64,000 bases of DNA from Marchantia polymorpha subsp. ruderalis (GCA_037833965.1 AP031352.1:18766501-18830500), one strand, 5' to 3'; positions 41,556-53,400 are shown, numbered from the stretch's first letter. Notes: generated from the sequence alone by a model not told the origin. Made by a program: numbers and translations.

Positions 41556-41565
41556 TTACACTTGA

Positions 41566-43010
41566 TCAAAGGATGCCACAAGGAGCTTGGAAGCGATCAG
41601 ATCATCTTTGTTTTGTCAGAGCATGTTTTGTCTTTGGCTTTGAAAGTACTATGATAGTCCCATCTGTACATCATGTGGAAGTGAGTACGAGGTTGGATAC
41701 AGGGCATGGTTTTTACTTCTTCATGGAGGTGAGCTCCGTCCGTTTTATGGGATTTGCTCTGATTTTAGCTTATTTGAAATCCGTGTCGTTAAATGAGGCC
41801 TTGAAAAAAAAAGAAAACAAATTACCATGAATTCAACACCTTCCATGAAAATGTGTGATGCATAAATCACCTGGCGTATTACATCTTTTACAAGAAATTC
41901 AAAGGGCGATCCCAAATATTTTATCTTCAATACTAGCAACATCTAAGCTCTGATTAAGTCTACATAGACTTAATCAGACTTGAAAGTCTTTCGACAGTGA
42001 ACAATTTGACAAGTATTGTACCTCGCTATTGGATATAGTGATACTGTTTTAGACGGGATGATTGCTTCAAGATCACTTCCGTAAAATTGAAATTCCAACT
42101 GTGAAGTTTGACGCATGCGTGACAGGTAAAGCTCTCTTGCTATGCCACTTCCACTTTGTGGTTAAGACCGGTCAACCCTCGAAGTAAGGATGGTAGAAAG
42201 CATTCTTTGCAGTGCAGGAAGGAAACAAAGAGTCCTGAGAGAAAATGTCTCCGAGGAATCTGAAGTTGATTTTAGTCATGAGACCTGAGATTATCATTGA
42301 CATGCTGTATATGCATGTGCTATACTGCTGCAGCACTGTTAATAGACGAAGCACATCTGCGTCGCTAGAACCAGGCCCTGTTCTTTGAATCGAGAGCCAG
42401 ACCAAACCCATGGGGAGCTACGAGGCAGGCCGGTCGCTGGAGTGTCTGCAAAATCATGACAAATCTCCCTTCCAGCCGCTGCTCTTCGTATTCGGTCCTC
42501 CGGCCCTGTGCGTATAACGAAAAAGTAAACGTTTCAGCACTGTTTCCATAATCATACTACAGTCACGACGCTATTCTCGGCCCAAATTTTCGAAACTTAC
42601 AAGCGACGATACCTCAGCTCGAAAAGCTCCGAGAATGAACTTCCTAAGCCTGCTGGAGACTCGGGAAGTTCAAGGGCAACGAAAGAGGACTGCCATCTTC
42701 CAAGCTTTTTGCTGTTACGAAATGCGACCTTCTTTTCGAATCAATGGATCAAATCAGAGGTATTGGGGATCCCGACCGAAATGTCATAGCGCTGGTAGTC
42801 TGTATCCTTGCTGAGCTCATAAAACTTAAGGTCTTCGTTACGTTTCCATTCTTTCTTAGAATCTTAGACCGGTCCAAAAGTCCAAACGCTCACGGGTACA
42901 GTTTATTTGAGTCAATGAACACATCTTATTGGTAAAACGCTCAATAACTCTTTGTTGACGTTCATCCACTTGCTTGAGAAACAGCGAAAGCTGGGCTATG
43001 GGAGCAGCAT
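41566..43010. other. Host sequence between the LTR pile and the small secreted-protein gene
   Basis: Follows the CTTGA duplication. Only short stop-broken frames occur (for example 42172-42411 minus, 42744-42935 plus) and none has a recognisable domain. The right part is likely the upstream regulatory region of the gene at 43070. Confidence 0.4.
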
Positions 43011-43011
43011 C

Positions 43012-43018
43012 TATAAAT
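43012..43018 (+). promoter_or_regulatory. TATA box of the small secreted-protein gene
   Basis: TATAAAT within CTATAAATGCC, 52 bp upstream of the ATG at 43070. This is a spacing that would give a short leader of about 25-30 nt. It belongs to host DNA, not to an LTR. Confidence 0.5.
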
Positions 43019-43069
43019 GCCAGACTTGAGTCCCATCATTCCAACCTCCAATCCCACTGTGACATTGAT

Positions 43070-43327
43070 ATGAAGATGGCACCGAGTAATTTGATTGTTC
43101 TTCTAGCATGTTTTCTCGTAGGCTCCTCTACCACGGTTTGTATGGGAGAGAAGTGGCCGTCACAAGCCTCTAGTTCTCTCTCACATCAGACAACATCTGC
43201 CGAGTCCGAGAGAACTTTCATCCAATCTAGCCGTAAAGGCAAGCTTCTTTACGATGAGCGTCTTCGTGCGGTAGAGTTCAAGGAAAGGGACCTAGATCAT
43301 CACGACCATCAAGGATTACTATGGTAA
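43070..43327 (+). pseudogene. Small secreted-protein gene truncated by a retroelement
   Basis: 85 codons from the ATG at 43070. The first 25 or so residues read as a signal peptide: a Lys-containing start, the hydrophobic core LIVLLACFLVG, then small residues before VCMG. The remainder is hydrophilic, Ser/Glu/Arg/His-rich (SSRKGKLLYDERLR, ERDLDHHDHQG), with one Cys and no obvious peptide-hormone signature. The frame could be extended upstream to an ATG at 42974, but the TATA box at 43012 favours 43070. The reading frame enters a family-3 element at 43320, which supplies the last residues and the stop, so the original C-terminus is missing. It could be a peptide-hormone precursor or another small apoplastic protein; I do not recognise the family. 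Confidence 0.5.
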
Positions 43328-43612
43328 CCCACTTTTTGTTTTTTGTCGGAACTAAAACATTTTTGAATAGTAAGTACCGCGGTAGCAGCTGTAAATAGTA
43401 ATTGGTACGCGAAACCAGAGTAAAAAGAGGATTGAGGACAGTCAAGGGGTTTTGGGCTTAGGCCACAGTGGGACACTTGGGACAGAACGGGCGGTTCATG
43501 CTGCAGGATCCGCTTCGAGCACCTTCGGCGGTAGATCACTCATGACTTTCTCAATTCGTAACGCCTTGAGTTGCTTCGGGTCTTGTTTGGAAAGAACTCG
43601 ACGCGTTGGTTT
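43320..43612 (+). mobile_element. Family-3 LTR, left end
   Basis: Starts TATGGTAACCCACTTTTTG, clearly related to the family-1 start TGTGGTACCCCACTTTTGG (with TG changed to TA), and continues with AAAACATTTTTG and a GTAAATAG block shared with family 1. It includes the left half of a hairpin module (about 43530-43612), interrupted by the family-2 solo LTR that follows. Confidence 0.75.
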
Positions 43613-46600
43613 TGTAATAACCCACCAAACGCTAAAACTGCAGTATGGTGGTAAAAAGATCGAACCCACAAGGACAGAGGCAACACACAGAGTAAAAAGT
43701 GTCACGTTTAACAGACTTTTGTAGAGTTTGAATTCTCAGGCGACTGTCACTCCCAGAAATACTGCAGTGCTCGACTCGGAGGCTCGACTCGGAGGAGGAT
43801 GCTCGACTCGGAGGATGCTCGGAGGATGCACAGTACAGCGTAGTCATTCAACACACACACACACACCTGAAACTGGCAAAAGCACAACTCAGAGGTCGGT
43901 CAAGACCTCCGCTTCGGATTTCAGGGGGAAAGTGTCTCAAAAGTTCACTCACAGGTTCTGCAGGTAGTGACTCCCACTCCGGCTTTTACTGCCCTTCCGC
44001 CAGGAACTAGCGTAGGGAACCCGGATTGGACTTCCCACTTCGGAACGAAGCCCCTTCATACGCCGTGGACGTCACCCTCGACTCACACCAAACGCAGGGG
44101 GTACAGGCCTGACTAAGAACTTAACTGAGACACAATCCAGTAACACACACACACAACCTGAATTGCAAACCAAGGCTTACACGAAGTAATAAAACTTCAC
44201 TTTGGCATTCAGGGGAAACTTCCCGTAGGAGTACAATCAGGATATGTCACTCGAAGGAGTAAGGGGGAACTGTTCAAGTCTCTAACTCGCAGCCGGCTCT
44301 AAGCATCAGAAATCACCCGCAGGTGCAGATCCGCACTACTCAAGTCTCTAACCGGGTGCTAGCTCTGAACATTCAGCCGAAGGCCTTCAACTACAACATA
44401 CGGTAACTTCGCTATGCTGCAGCTTCTCTACGTGGTGCCAGGACCAAAATGCACAAACACGCCAAGAAAGTGAGTTCCTGATCTGCACTTCCGAAACTGG
44501 AAGAGTCCCAAGGCAAAACGCCTTGATCTACTTTATACCCTCAAAGGTCCTAACTAACACTACGCTATCCTATCTGCTACTCGCAACACTTGCACGAAAC
44601 CAAACTATGCTACTGCACTCTGCAGATCCGGTGCTGCGCCTCCTGCGCGCCGGACTGCCTCGCTCTCTATCTCTACCTTGCCAATCTTCCGACCGGCTGC
44701 GCAACCCCAGACGTCGGAGGGCTGCAGTCACTTCCGACTCCAAGTGCGCCATAGTGTCGCGCGCACCCGACAAGAAGGATTCTAATTTCCTCGCTACTCG
44801 CCGCCGACTCCGACTGTCACCCTCCGTCAATGCCGCCGCCCGAAGCTCAAACTCCCTGAGTGTGATCTTCTCTTGAGCTGCCACCTCCCAATGGGCGTAT
44901 CCTTTTAGACAGTGAGTCACCCGCGTCGCCAACTCTTCTCGCGCCCGGCAGCTGCCTTCCACCTCTGCTAGCTACATTTCCGCATCCGCGCGCTGCGCCC
45001 TCAAATCCGCGCACTCGGATTGCAAGTTGCGCAACAACTCCACATCCTCCTTGCGTGTACTTTGACTTTCTTCTAAGGCGCGCTTCTGGCGCGCAAGCTC
45101 TTCTGCTAAGATGCGGTTTTGTCTCCGCTCTTCCTGCAATTCCGACTCGATCTTTGCCCGCATTAGCTCGGCATCCGCCTGGTTTTTTGTCGCCGCATCC
45201 TCCCTCTGCTGTTGCAAGGTTTGGTATAGCTTCTGCGTGACCGCCAGGTGCTGTCGGAGGGTAGTGTTCCTATCCTGCAATATTTGGCACCTAGAGGCCC
45301 AAGTGGCCACCTTGCTCCTCGTCCTGCGCTTGACAGTCTCCACGTAAGACTGCGGTTTTCCGGTACCCGAGTACTTGGATGTCTTGCGATCCAGATATCG
45401 CAGGAGTGGAACTATCTGTTCGCACAACACCCCTGTTGGCATTTTCTGCACAGAGTCCGCTTCCTGCTCTTCCGAGCTCGTCTCATCCTCCCTTTCGAGG
45501 ATTTCGGTCGCCACCGAATCCCTTGGCGACTCCCTGGAACTGTGGCGCGCAGCAGCTTCCGCTGCGACTGCCGCTTCACTCCCTGCTTTAATATCCAAGG
45601 CACTGGGGGATCCCACTGCTTGAGCTCCTGTTCCGGCTCGATCTTCGGTTTCCGAAGGGGTCAACGCCGCAGTGACTTTTGTCACCTTTGCACCGCCCGC
45701 TTCCGCTGCCTGCCCTTCCGGCGCGATCTGCGCGGAAGGTGTCTTCGCTGGAGGTGCGTCCGCCGAAGGCGTCCGCACACTGGTCGCCGGCCCTGTCCGT
45801 CTCGCAGTCGGCGAATCTGGCCGACTCTCTGTTGACCGACTCGCAGTCGGCCGACTAGCAGTTGTCCGACTGGCAGTCGGATACACCCTGCGCGTCTTCA
45901 CTCCACTTGGCCTGCTTGCTGGCGGCGTTTTCCCAGAAGTGCCTTCCGCCGAAGACGACCCTCTGAGGGTTGTTGGCTCGTCAGCCAAACTCCCTTCTGC
46001 TTCCAACCTGCTGTCCGGTTCAACGCGCCGCTCAGTCGGCCTTTCTTCCGTTTGTCGACCTTCAGTCGCCCGACTCGTAGTCGGCCGACTGTCAGTCCGT
46101 CCGTCTTCTTCCGAAGGCATTGGTGCCTTCTGCGCAGAGGTATTTGCCGACTTCCCCAGAATCTGCGCGATTATCTCCTCCTGGGCAGGATACTCCGCCG
46201 GACCGGAGTACGCCCGGTCTCCTCAGTACTAGTTGGCATTTTGCGTGCCCTCTGTTTTGGTCGGCTGTGAGGCTCGTTGGTTGGCCGACTACGAGTCGGC
46301 GCAGTTGGCGCTTCCGGCTGCCTGTCCTCAGGTCTCTCATCCCACTTCCGCTTCCGCGGAACGCGCTCACTTCGACGTTCTTCTGCTGCTCTTGCTGGGG
46401 GCGGAGCCGGAGGCGGACTGGCAGGTGCCTCGTCCGGATCCGTGTCTACTTCGGCCTCCCGCGAGTATCTACTTGGATAGCTCCGGGTCAGCAGCGGAAA
46501 CCGTGTCTTCTCTGAATTTGTCAAACATCTCATCGCCCGATAAAACACAATCAGGTAAGGCGAAAGATGATTGAGGGTTCCTCCTCTCTCTTCTTGCGCA

Positions 46601-48481
46601 TGTTGGCGCGTCACCTTCCACAGGAGCCGTGCCCAATGCACTGGAGCTTCTGACAACACTAGCTCCACAAATCCTACCTGCCAACCATGCATGTAAGCGG
46701 TCTTGGTCGGCTGCAATATCTGCAACAATGCAGTCGCGACATTTCTCCGCAATCGATCTTTGTAATCCCGTGTCCGGAAACCGTTTTGGGATGCCTGGCA
46801 ACTTTGAAAAGTTCATTGTAGGAGATTTCTTCCTCCTGGGACACCTTCACGCTATCGGCCTCGAAGAGGAGATACCCTTCCTCGCCGGCACACCTGCCCA
46901 ACACCTGCGCCCAATCACAAATGTCCCACCTCTCTGGATGTGGACGGAATCCGCGTGAGGGCTTGTGTCTCTCCTGCACATACTCGCGCACCATCTCTAG
47001 ACATGTCCAGTTCCATCCCCACAGGAGGAAATCGAGCTTCAGCACATCTTGGAATGCGCGTAGACCGATCTGCGGCACCCTGAGTGGAGACACTCGCAGC
47101 TGGGGGACCTTCGACATTGTGTTTCCTGCTCACACAAACGTTCTCCCTTCCGCTCGCTCTCTCACAATCGCCGCTAAGCGTCGGCCGCTCAAGTACAGAC
47201 TGCTGTCTCTCTCTCTTCTCTCGCGCTTAAGTTCGCTACTCGCAAATTCTTTCCAAGGTCTGTCAAGATCCTTGTGCAACTCGTCTCCGCACTCTCTCCT
47301 CTCACTGCAGGTCTCTCCGCCCTTGCGCGAATTCTTGGAAGCTGGAAATCGCAAAAGCAAGAATGAGAGAATGAGACTGGAGGGCAGTCTTTTCTTCTCC
47401 GAATTCTAGATCGTCCAACGTTCTTACTGGTTACAATTTACGCAGCCGGCTATACGACCTAACGGTTCGCTCTTGCATGCTCGAATTCATGTCTCCGCAC
47501 TGCGCGCATTCGCATGCGTGAATGTTGAATTCTCCCGCCGCCACCGTCTTTCGGACTCGAGTTCGCCGCAGTGTATACGTCGGCTATGTTGTCTTTTCCT
47601 AACCCGTCCATCACCGGAGGCGTGTCGCCGCTGGCGTGTTCCTTATCCGTCGGCGCCTTGCTGGAGGCGCACATCCAGTCGGCGCGAATTACGCCGGCGC
47701 GTATTCGTACCGCTTGTTTGTCCGTTCTGCCTCGTCTATTGCTGACGGCGCATATCCCGCCGGCGCAAATCATGCCAGCGCATCCGCCTATCAGCGCCAC
47801 GTCGGAGGCGTACATCCGGCCGGCGCTTTTCTTCCGTTGCGCAGCCGCCAAAGGCGCTTCCGACTCTGAGTTGATTTCCTCCCATGAGCGCGTGATTCCG
47901 CCGAAGGCGCATCGCCGAAGGCGTACGGGAGTCCTTTCCGACTGTGAACCCTAGCGCGAACGGCGCATGTCCGGCTACGAGTTTTCCGATGCTCATAACT
48001 TCTTTGTCCCTGATCCATCTCCGACGCTCTTGGGCTCGTTAGGACGAGCGTTCCGAGCTCTTTCTAATGCGACTTCAACCAACTGGAACTACCATGTATT
48101 CCGATCGTCATGAAGGTTTCCCTTTCCGCGCTAGCGGCGCATCGCCGAAGGCGCACTCATGACCGGAAGCCTTCAGAGGCCCGTGCCGTTCTTCTGACAT
48201 TTTTTAGCAAAATCTCCTCCGGAGGTGTGTGCGCCGGAAGCGTGGCTTCCTTAAACGCTGGGAGCGCGTGAGTAGAGACACCTCAGAAAAGGAGCTTTTG
48301 CCGAAGGCGCCGAAGACATTTGGCGCTGGTACATCCGACTTCGCGATTCTTTGTGACCTCGTGACGATCTCCTCAATCCACTCTATTTAACGTACCCTTT
48401 TCTAACTACAGACACTGCTTCGGTACTAGTTTTCTAAAATTGTTTAAATTCTGCAAAAAAAACAAAAAGTGTGTTACCACA
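43613..48481 (-). mobile_element. Solo LTR, family 2, second copy (TSD GGTTT/GGTTC)
   Basis: A 4869-bp reverse-orientation LTR from TGTAATAACCC to GTGTTACCACA, nearly identical to 10219-15091. Flanks are GGTTT (43608-43612) and GGTTC (48482-48486), a target duplication with one mismatch. Joining the flanks restores the module GAAAGAACTCGACGCGTTGG + TTCTAACGAGCC of the family-3 repeat, confirming a clean insertion. Confidence 0.9.
44570..47117 (-). pseudogene. Family-2 U3-encoded protein, several lesions
   Basis: The same protein as at 11178-13866, here split into 47117-46674, 46752-46171, 46120-44972 and 44962-44570. Visible lesions are a lost base near 46785 (ACCGTTTTGGG versus ACCGTTCTTGGG), changed sequence near 46183-46200 where the other copy reads CTCCTGCGTGGGCAGG, and a stop near 44970 in the coiled coil. 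The segment around 46890-46920, where the sister copy has lost 10 bp, is intact here. The two copies therefore died through different mutations, and their common ancestor was probably open throughout. Confidence 0.8.
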
Positions 48482-50420
48482 GGTTCTAACGAGCCTAAAA
48501 ACTTGTGAAACGAAAAAGAAGTCACTGAGTTATGAGTGTCGGAAGTTACTGATGGGGGCCTTCGGCGGTAGAGCGACTTCGGCGGCACACGTTCGGCGGA
48601 AGAACCGCCGGAAGATGCGCCTTCGGCGGTAGACGCCTTCGGGGCAAGGGCCTTCACAAAGTGCCTTCGGCGGTACGTCTTCGGCGGAAGAGTGAATCTC
48701 TCATAACTTTCTCAATTCACAACGCCTTGACTTGGTTAGGGTCTTGTTGGAAAGAGCTCGACACGCTCATTCTAATGAGCCCAAGAACGCCTGGAACAGA
48801 TGAGGACTCAGGGAGTTGTGACTGTCGGAAGATGCAAAGACGAGCGCCTACGCATAGGCGGAAGGAGTTCGTCGTCGGCGGGAAGTCCGCCGGGAATTCC
48901 GCCTACGCATAGGCGGAAAAAATTCACCTACGCGTAGGCACTTCGCCATCGGCGGAATATCCGCCTTCGGCCCTAGATGTTCGCCTTCGGCGACGGACGT
49001 CTTCATGTCAACGCCTTCGGCGATGCGGGAGAGTGCATTCGGCGGAAGAGTGAAACCCTTATAACATTCTCAATTCGTAATGCCTTGACTTGGTTAGGGT
49101 CTCGTTGGAAAGAATTTGACGCGCTGGTTCTAACGAGCCCAAGAACGCTTCGAACGGATAAGAGATCAATGAATTATGAGTGTCGGAAGTTACAAATAGA
49201 GGGCCTTCGGGGCAAGGGCCTTCGGCGATTCTTTCGGTGCCACGTGGCAGAAAATTCCCGATGACAGAAGTTGGCGGGATGTGAGCACAAAACTGTGCTT
49301 GCATGTCTTTTTACCCTTATGAGAGTTAAAATTTTGGATTTAAGCTCTTGCAAAATTATGCTTAGGGTTTTTTGAAAGTTTCTGCAAGATTAGGAGTTGG
49401 TGTGATGGTTAGGGGGCAAGAGGTGCGGAAGGAGGCCTTCAGGGCAAGGTCTTCGGCGAAATGCCTTCGGTGAAGTCCCTTCGGGAAAAGGCCTTCGGCG
49501 AAGAAGTGAAACTCTCATAACGTTTTCAATGTGTAACGCCTTGACTCAGTTAGGGTTTTGTTGGAAAGAACTCGCGACGCTCGTTCCAACAAGACCAAGA
49601 ACTCTTGAAACGAATAAGACATCACCGAGTAAGGAGCGGCGGAAGTTTCTGATATGGAGGGCCTTCGGCGGCCTGCGCATAGGCGTGTTGCGCGTAGGCA
49701 GCCTACGCATAGGCGGAAGTGTAAAACCGTGATAACGTTTTCAATTCTTAACGGTTTGCATTAGTTAGGGTCTCGTTGGAAAGCGCTCGACACGCTTGTT
49801 CTAACGAGCCCAATGACGCCTGGAACGGATGGGAACTGATGGAGTTATGACTATCGGAAGATACGTAGACGTTCGCCTTCGGCGGAAGGAGTTCGCCTCC
49901 AGCGGGAAATCCGCCTTCGGCCCTAGATGTTCGCCTTCGTCGGAAGCGCCTTCAGCGGTTGCAGGCCTTCGGCGAAGCAGTAAAACCGGCATATCTTTTT
50001 CAATTCTTAGCGATTTGACTTGATTCGGGTCTCGTTGGAAAGAACTCGACGCGCTGGTTCCAACGGGACCAAGATCTCTTGAAACGGATCAGTCATCACT
50101 GAGTTATGAGCGTTGAAAGCGGCTGTCATGGTTAGGCGAGAGGTCTTCGGCGTTAATAGTTAGAGGGGCCTTCGGCACAAGGGGCTGCGTGTAGGACGCC
50201 TGCGAATAGGCGCGCTGCGTGTAGGATGCGTGTGCGTAGGTGGCCTGCGCATAGGCAAACGCCTTTGGCGGAAGAGTAATACCGTCATAACTTTCTCAAT
50301 CCTTAACGGTTTGACTTAGTTAGGGGCTCGTTGGAAAAAGCTCGACGCGCTCGTTCCAACGAGCCCAAGAACAGTTCAAACAAAGCACGGATCTGTGAGT
50401 TATGAGCGTCGGGGTGACTC
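48482..50420 (+). repeat. Array of hairpin modules in family-3 LTR
   Basis: One split and six further copies of a module of about 150 bp. Each reads roughly: (C)TCATAAC, TTTCTCAATTC, AACGCCTTGACT, TTAGGG, a hairpin, CCCAAGAAC, GAACGGAT, GAGTTATGA and CGGAAG. Starts are near 43530 (continuing at 48482), 48685, 49041, 49500, 49714, 49971 and 50268. The hairpin is clearest at 50326-50364, where GCTCGTTGGAA and TTCCAACGAGC form a perfect 11-bp stem around 17 bp. Spacers of variable length are filled with CGCCTTCGGCG and GCCTACGCATAGGC inverted repeats. Families 1 and 2 carry one module per LTR. Confidence 0.8.
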
Positions 50421-51400
50421 TTATAGATAGGCAAAGGTGCGGAAGAGTGTCTTCGGCGGGGGATGCCTTTGGCGGTGCGCGGATGAAAGATTTCAGACGG
50501 CGGATGTTGACGTGGTCATAAATAAAGACTGTATAGGTGTGGTTGTGGCGGCGGCGTGAAATCAAGCGTGGAATAAGACGGCGGGGCATGAAGTCGCACA
50601 TGGGAACCAAGCCGTTGGCCATCATCGCGGGAACGGCATTCACGCGGCCTGTGGGTGACTCGGCCCTTGGACGTTGGAGAGGATTATTCGGCTTGCGAGC
50701 TGAGATTGTGTGGTGTGCCATGGTGTGGAGACGCTGGTGGGATCGGTAGGAGGATAGAGTGTGGACGTGAGTGATTTTCGTAGGGAAGTGGTGAGAATTA
50801 GGAGGGGAGTGTGAAGAGTTCGAAGTAGGAGGAAGCAAACTCTCGTGGGTGGAGGGTCGTATCGGAGAGTGCAATTAGAGTGGGATCTGAGATTGAAGTG
50901 TAATTTGTGAGTGGGATCTGAGATTGAAGTGTAAAATCTGTAAGTGGGATCTGAGATTGAAGTGTAAAATCTGTAAGTGGGATCTGAGATCAAAGTGAAG
51001 GTTCTGAGAGTGGGAGTTGAAATCGAAGTGAAATCTAAGACTGAGATGTGACAGTCGAGATCTGAATTCGAAACTGAAAAGTGAGAATTAAATCTGAGAG
51101 AAAAATCTGGTGGGACCTGAAGGTGGAAATTGAGAAATCGACACTGAAATCTGAGTAGGAAGTGGGAGTGGGACTGAAATCGAAGGTGGGAACTGAGGGT
51201 GTGAGACTGAAATCTGATACTCGAAATTGTGGGTGGAATCTGATTGGAGTGTGAGATCCCTGAGGGCAAGGGTGTTGAAAGCGTGGAGTTGCTGAGAGTG
51301 TAGCCGGAGGGCTGAGCGGAAGAGTGTGTGTGACGGCCAAGAGGATCGCTGGGCTAAGACTGAGTTGATCACTAGGAGGAAGAATCGAGCAAGTGTTGAG
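50421..51400 (+). mobile_element. Family-3 LTR continuation, right boundary unresolved
   Basis: GC-rich DNA after the last module. It resembles, at low similarity, the family-1 segment just upstream of the U3 ORF (a GGCGTGAAATCAAGCGTGG-like stretch near 50550). I found no intact U3 ORF, no TTACA terminus and no second copy of the ATTAC expected as target duplication for a start at 43320, so the element seems truncated. Composition drops to very AT-rich at about 51400. Confidence 0.45.
50880..51015 (+). repeat. Short minisatellite, about 33-bp unit
   Basis: About four tandem copies of a unit containing GTGGGATCTGAGATTGAAGT and then a TGTAAAATCTGTAA-like tail. Related GAGTGGGA/GAAATCGAAG motifs fade out to about 51200. 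Confidence 0.7.
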
Positions 51401-53000
51401 AATATGAAAAACTTAGTATTTGGATGAATAATTTAAATCAGTTCTATTGAAACTTGAATTGAGTATGAAAATTACAGTTTAAAGTATTGAAAAAAAATTA
51501 AGAGTGTAAAACTCATTATGTGTTTAAAAATGTAAAAAACTATGAGAAAATGAACCAAATTATTTTTTATTTTATGAATTAATTTATATAGTAATTAATT
51601 TATTTTATATTAAAAAAAGTCCAAAGAAATTCAAAGTTAAAACTAAATTAATTGCAAGGTTAAACATGTTAACATTTGTAATAAAAAAACGTACAAGACT
51701 AGCTATGTAGTTGATTTTCATGGAGAGCAAACAAACTAAAGTAGGCATACAATTATGTGAATTAGCTAGGAGTGCAAAAAAAAAGCTTGTGTATAGATAT
51801 GATTGATCTATCCTAATACTCAAACTAAATGCGACATGATAAAATATTTTGGAAGTTAAAATACTAATATAACAGTTCGCAATTTGATTGCATGGAATTC
51901 AAAATTACAAAAGAAATTGAAACAAATTGTGAGATTTCTAAGGATCAAAAAAAAAAAATCCAAGTCAAAATCTCACATGAAATATGAAAAAATTTGTGTA
52001 ATAGTATGGTTTTGATTTAAAACTTTATACTAATGTTTTCAAATTTGGAGTAAAAGTTCATGAACATAGAGATTAAAATATATTTCTTCTAGAAACTTTT
52101 TATCAATGCAATGTCCAAAATATTGACTTTAAAACTAGTAATGGGTTTAGGGTGATCAGTCTAGATGATAATTGAAACATAATTGTTGATAAGATTGATT
52201 AAAAAAAGTCATGATTAATTGATAAGCTAGACGTGTACAAAATATTAACGTTCGATCTCATTGAAAGAAAAAACAACATTCAATTTGATTATTGAAAAAT
52301 GGAAAAAAATGTCTGTATTTCATAATTGACAACGAAATGTGAATTTTTTATCATAAAAAATTATCCAATGCCATCTAGTTGATTATCATTGTCATCATTA
52401 GAATTTTTTTTGATCAAATATTATTTTTTTGAATAGTAAATTAATAATCAATGTTGGTATTCATCTAAATTTGATGAAATGAAGTTGATCTTAATATACA
52501 ATGATACAATCTCAACACAACTTAGCAAAAATTGAACATTTAAAAACTTCAAATGAATCAATACCATGCATCTGTTTTTATCTATATTATTGCAAATTAT
52601 TAAATTTTTGATATTAATCTTAATCATTATGATCAATCAATGAAGACTTTATAAAATAATTGAAATATAACCTCCAATCAAGTTTGAATAAATATATTTA
52701 TTGTGATAAAAAATTTGTTTCAGCAGTAAAATTAATTCTTTGTGGAATGCATGAGAATATTCATGAATGTAGTTATGAGTGAAGATTGTGTATAAATTTG
52801 TGCTGAATAATGATAACTACTTTAGAATAATTAAAAGGAAGTCTAATGAAAATCAAACATTAATTCACATCCCAAGAAACATTCAATATGTAGATTTGTG
52901 ATTGTTATTTCAGTGATATGTTATATATTTAAAAAAATTCAATATAAATATTTACATGACTATCCAGTGGTTATGGCAGTAAAATTTGAATAGCAATATA
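51401..53000. other. AT-rich intergenic DNA, no gene seen
   Basis: Long A/T runs and short frames only. No RNA gene, transposon terminus or conserved motif is recognisable. Confidence 0.5.
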
Positions 53001-53010
53001 AGATGTTTAC

Positions 53011-53400
53011 ATGAATAAAATGCGGCATTACTCATCCACTTGCTCGTTTGATTTATATCCACAGCCTTTTGGAAATTGCTGCCTATTGCAACTTCCAATT
53101 CCAAGTGCGACTTTACTTCCTGACTGCCCCGGGCGTCCACAGGTCAACGTGGACTGTCATGGACGGCATATTCTTACCTCCGTTACCTCTGTTACCGCAT
53201 GTGGAATGTTGTGTCCTGGCACCTTGATGACACCTGGTATTGGTGTACCAGGTGAGTTTCACACGTGACATCTCGGAGTGCCTGGAATTCTGCCTCCATA
53301 ATCCGTCCTGCCAACGTTTCTATCATAATTTGATGATTGCACCCACAATTGTCCTGACACCGTGACGACTAGATGTGAAAGGTAAAACGTTCAGGCGAGC
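53011..53400 (+). pseudogene. Cysteine-rich exon-like remnant
   Basis: An island of normal base composition in AT-rich DNA. The frame 53011-53268 contains DCPGRPQVNVDCHGRHILTS and TACGMLCPG. A neighbouring frame at about 53271-53360 reads ECLEFCLHNPSCQRFYHN, whose Cys spacing recalls PAN/apple-type modules. Frames change between the pieces and no start or domain is complete. It could be exons of a decayed secreted or receptor protein; the assignment is tentative. Confidence 0.3.

Noticed and set aside
17187..41560. LTR#1 and LTR#2 as the 5' and 3' LTRs of one element containing 17861-32174
   Set aside because: LTR#2 is inverted, the complete element has its own two LTRs and its own CGCAG duplication, and nothing but the palindrome junction lies between LTR#1 and LTR#2.
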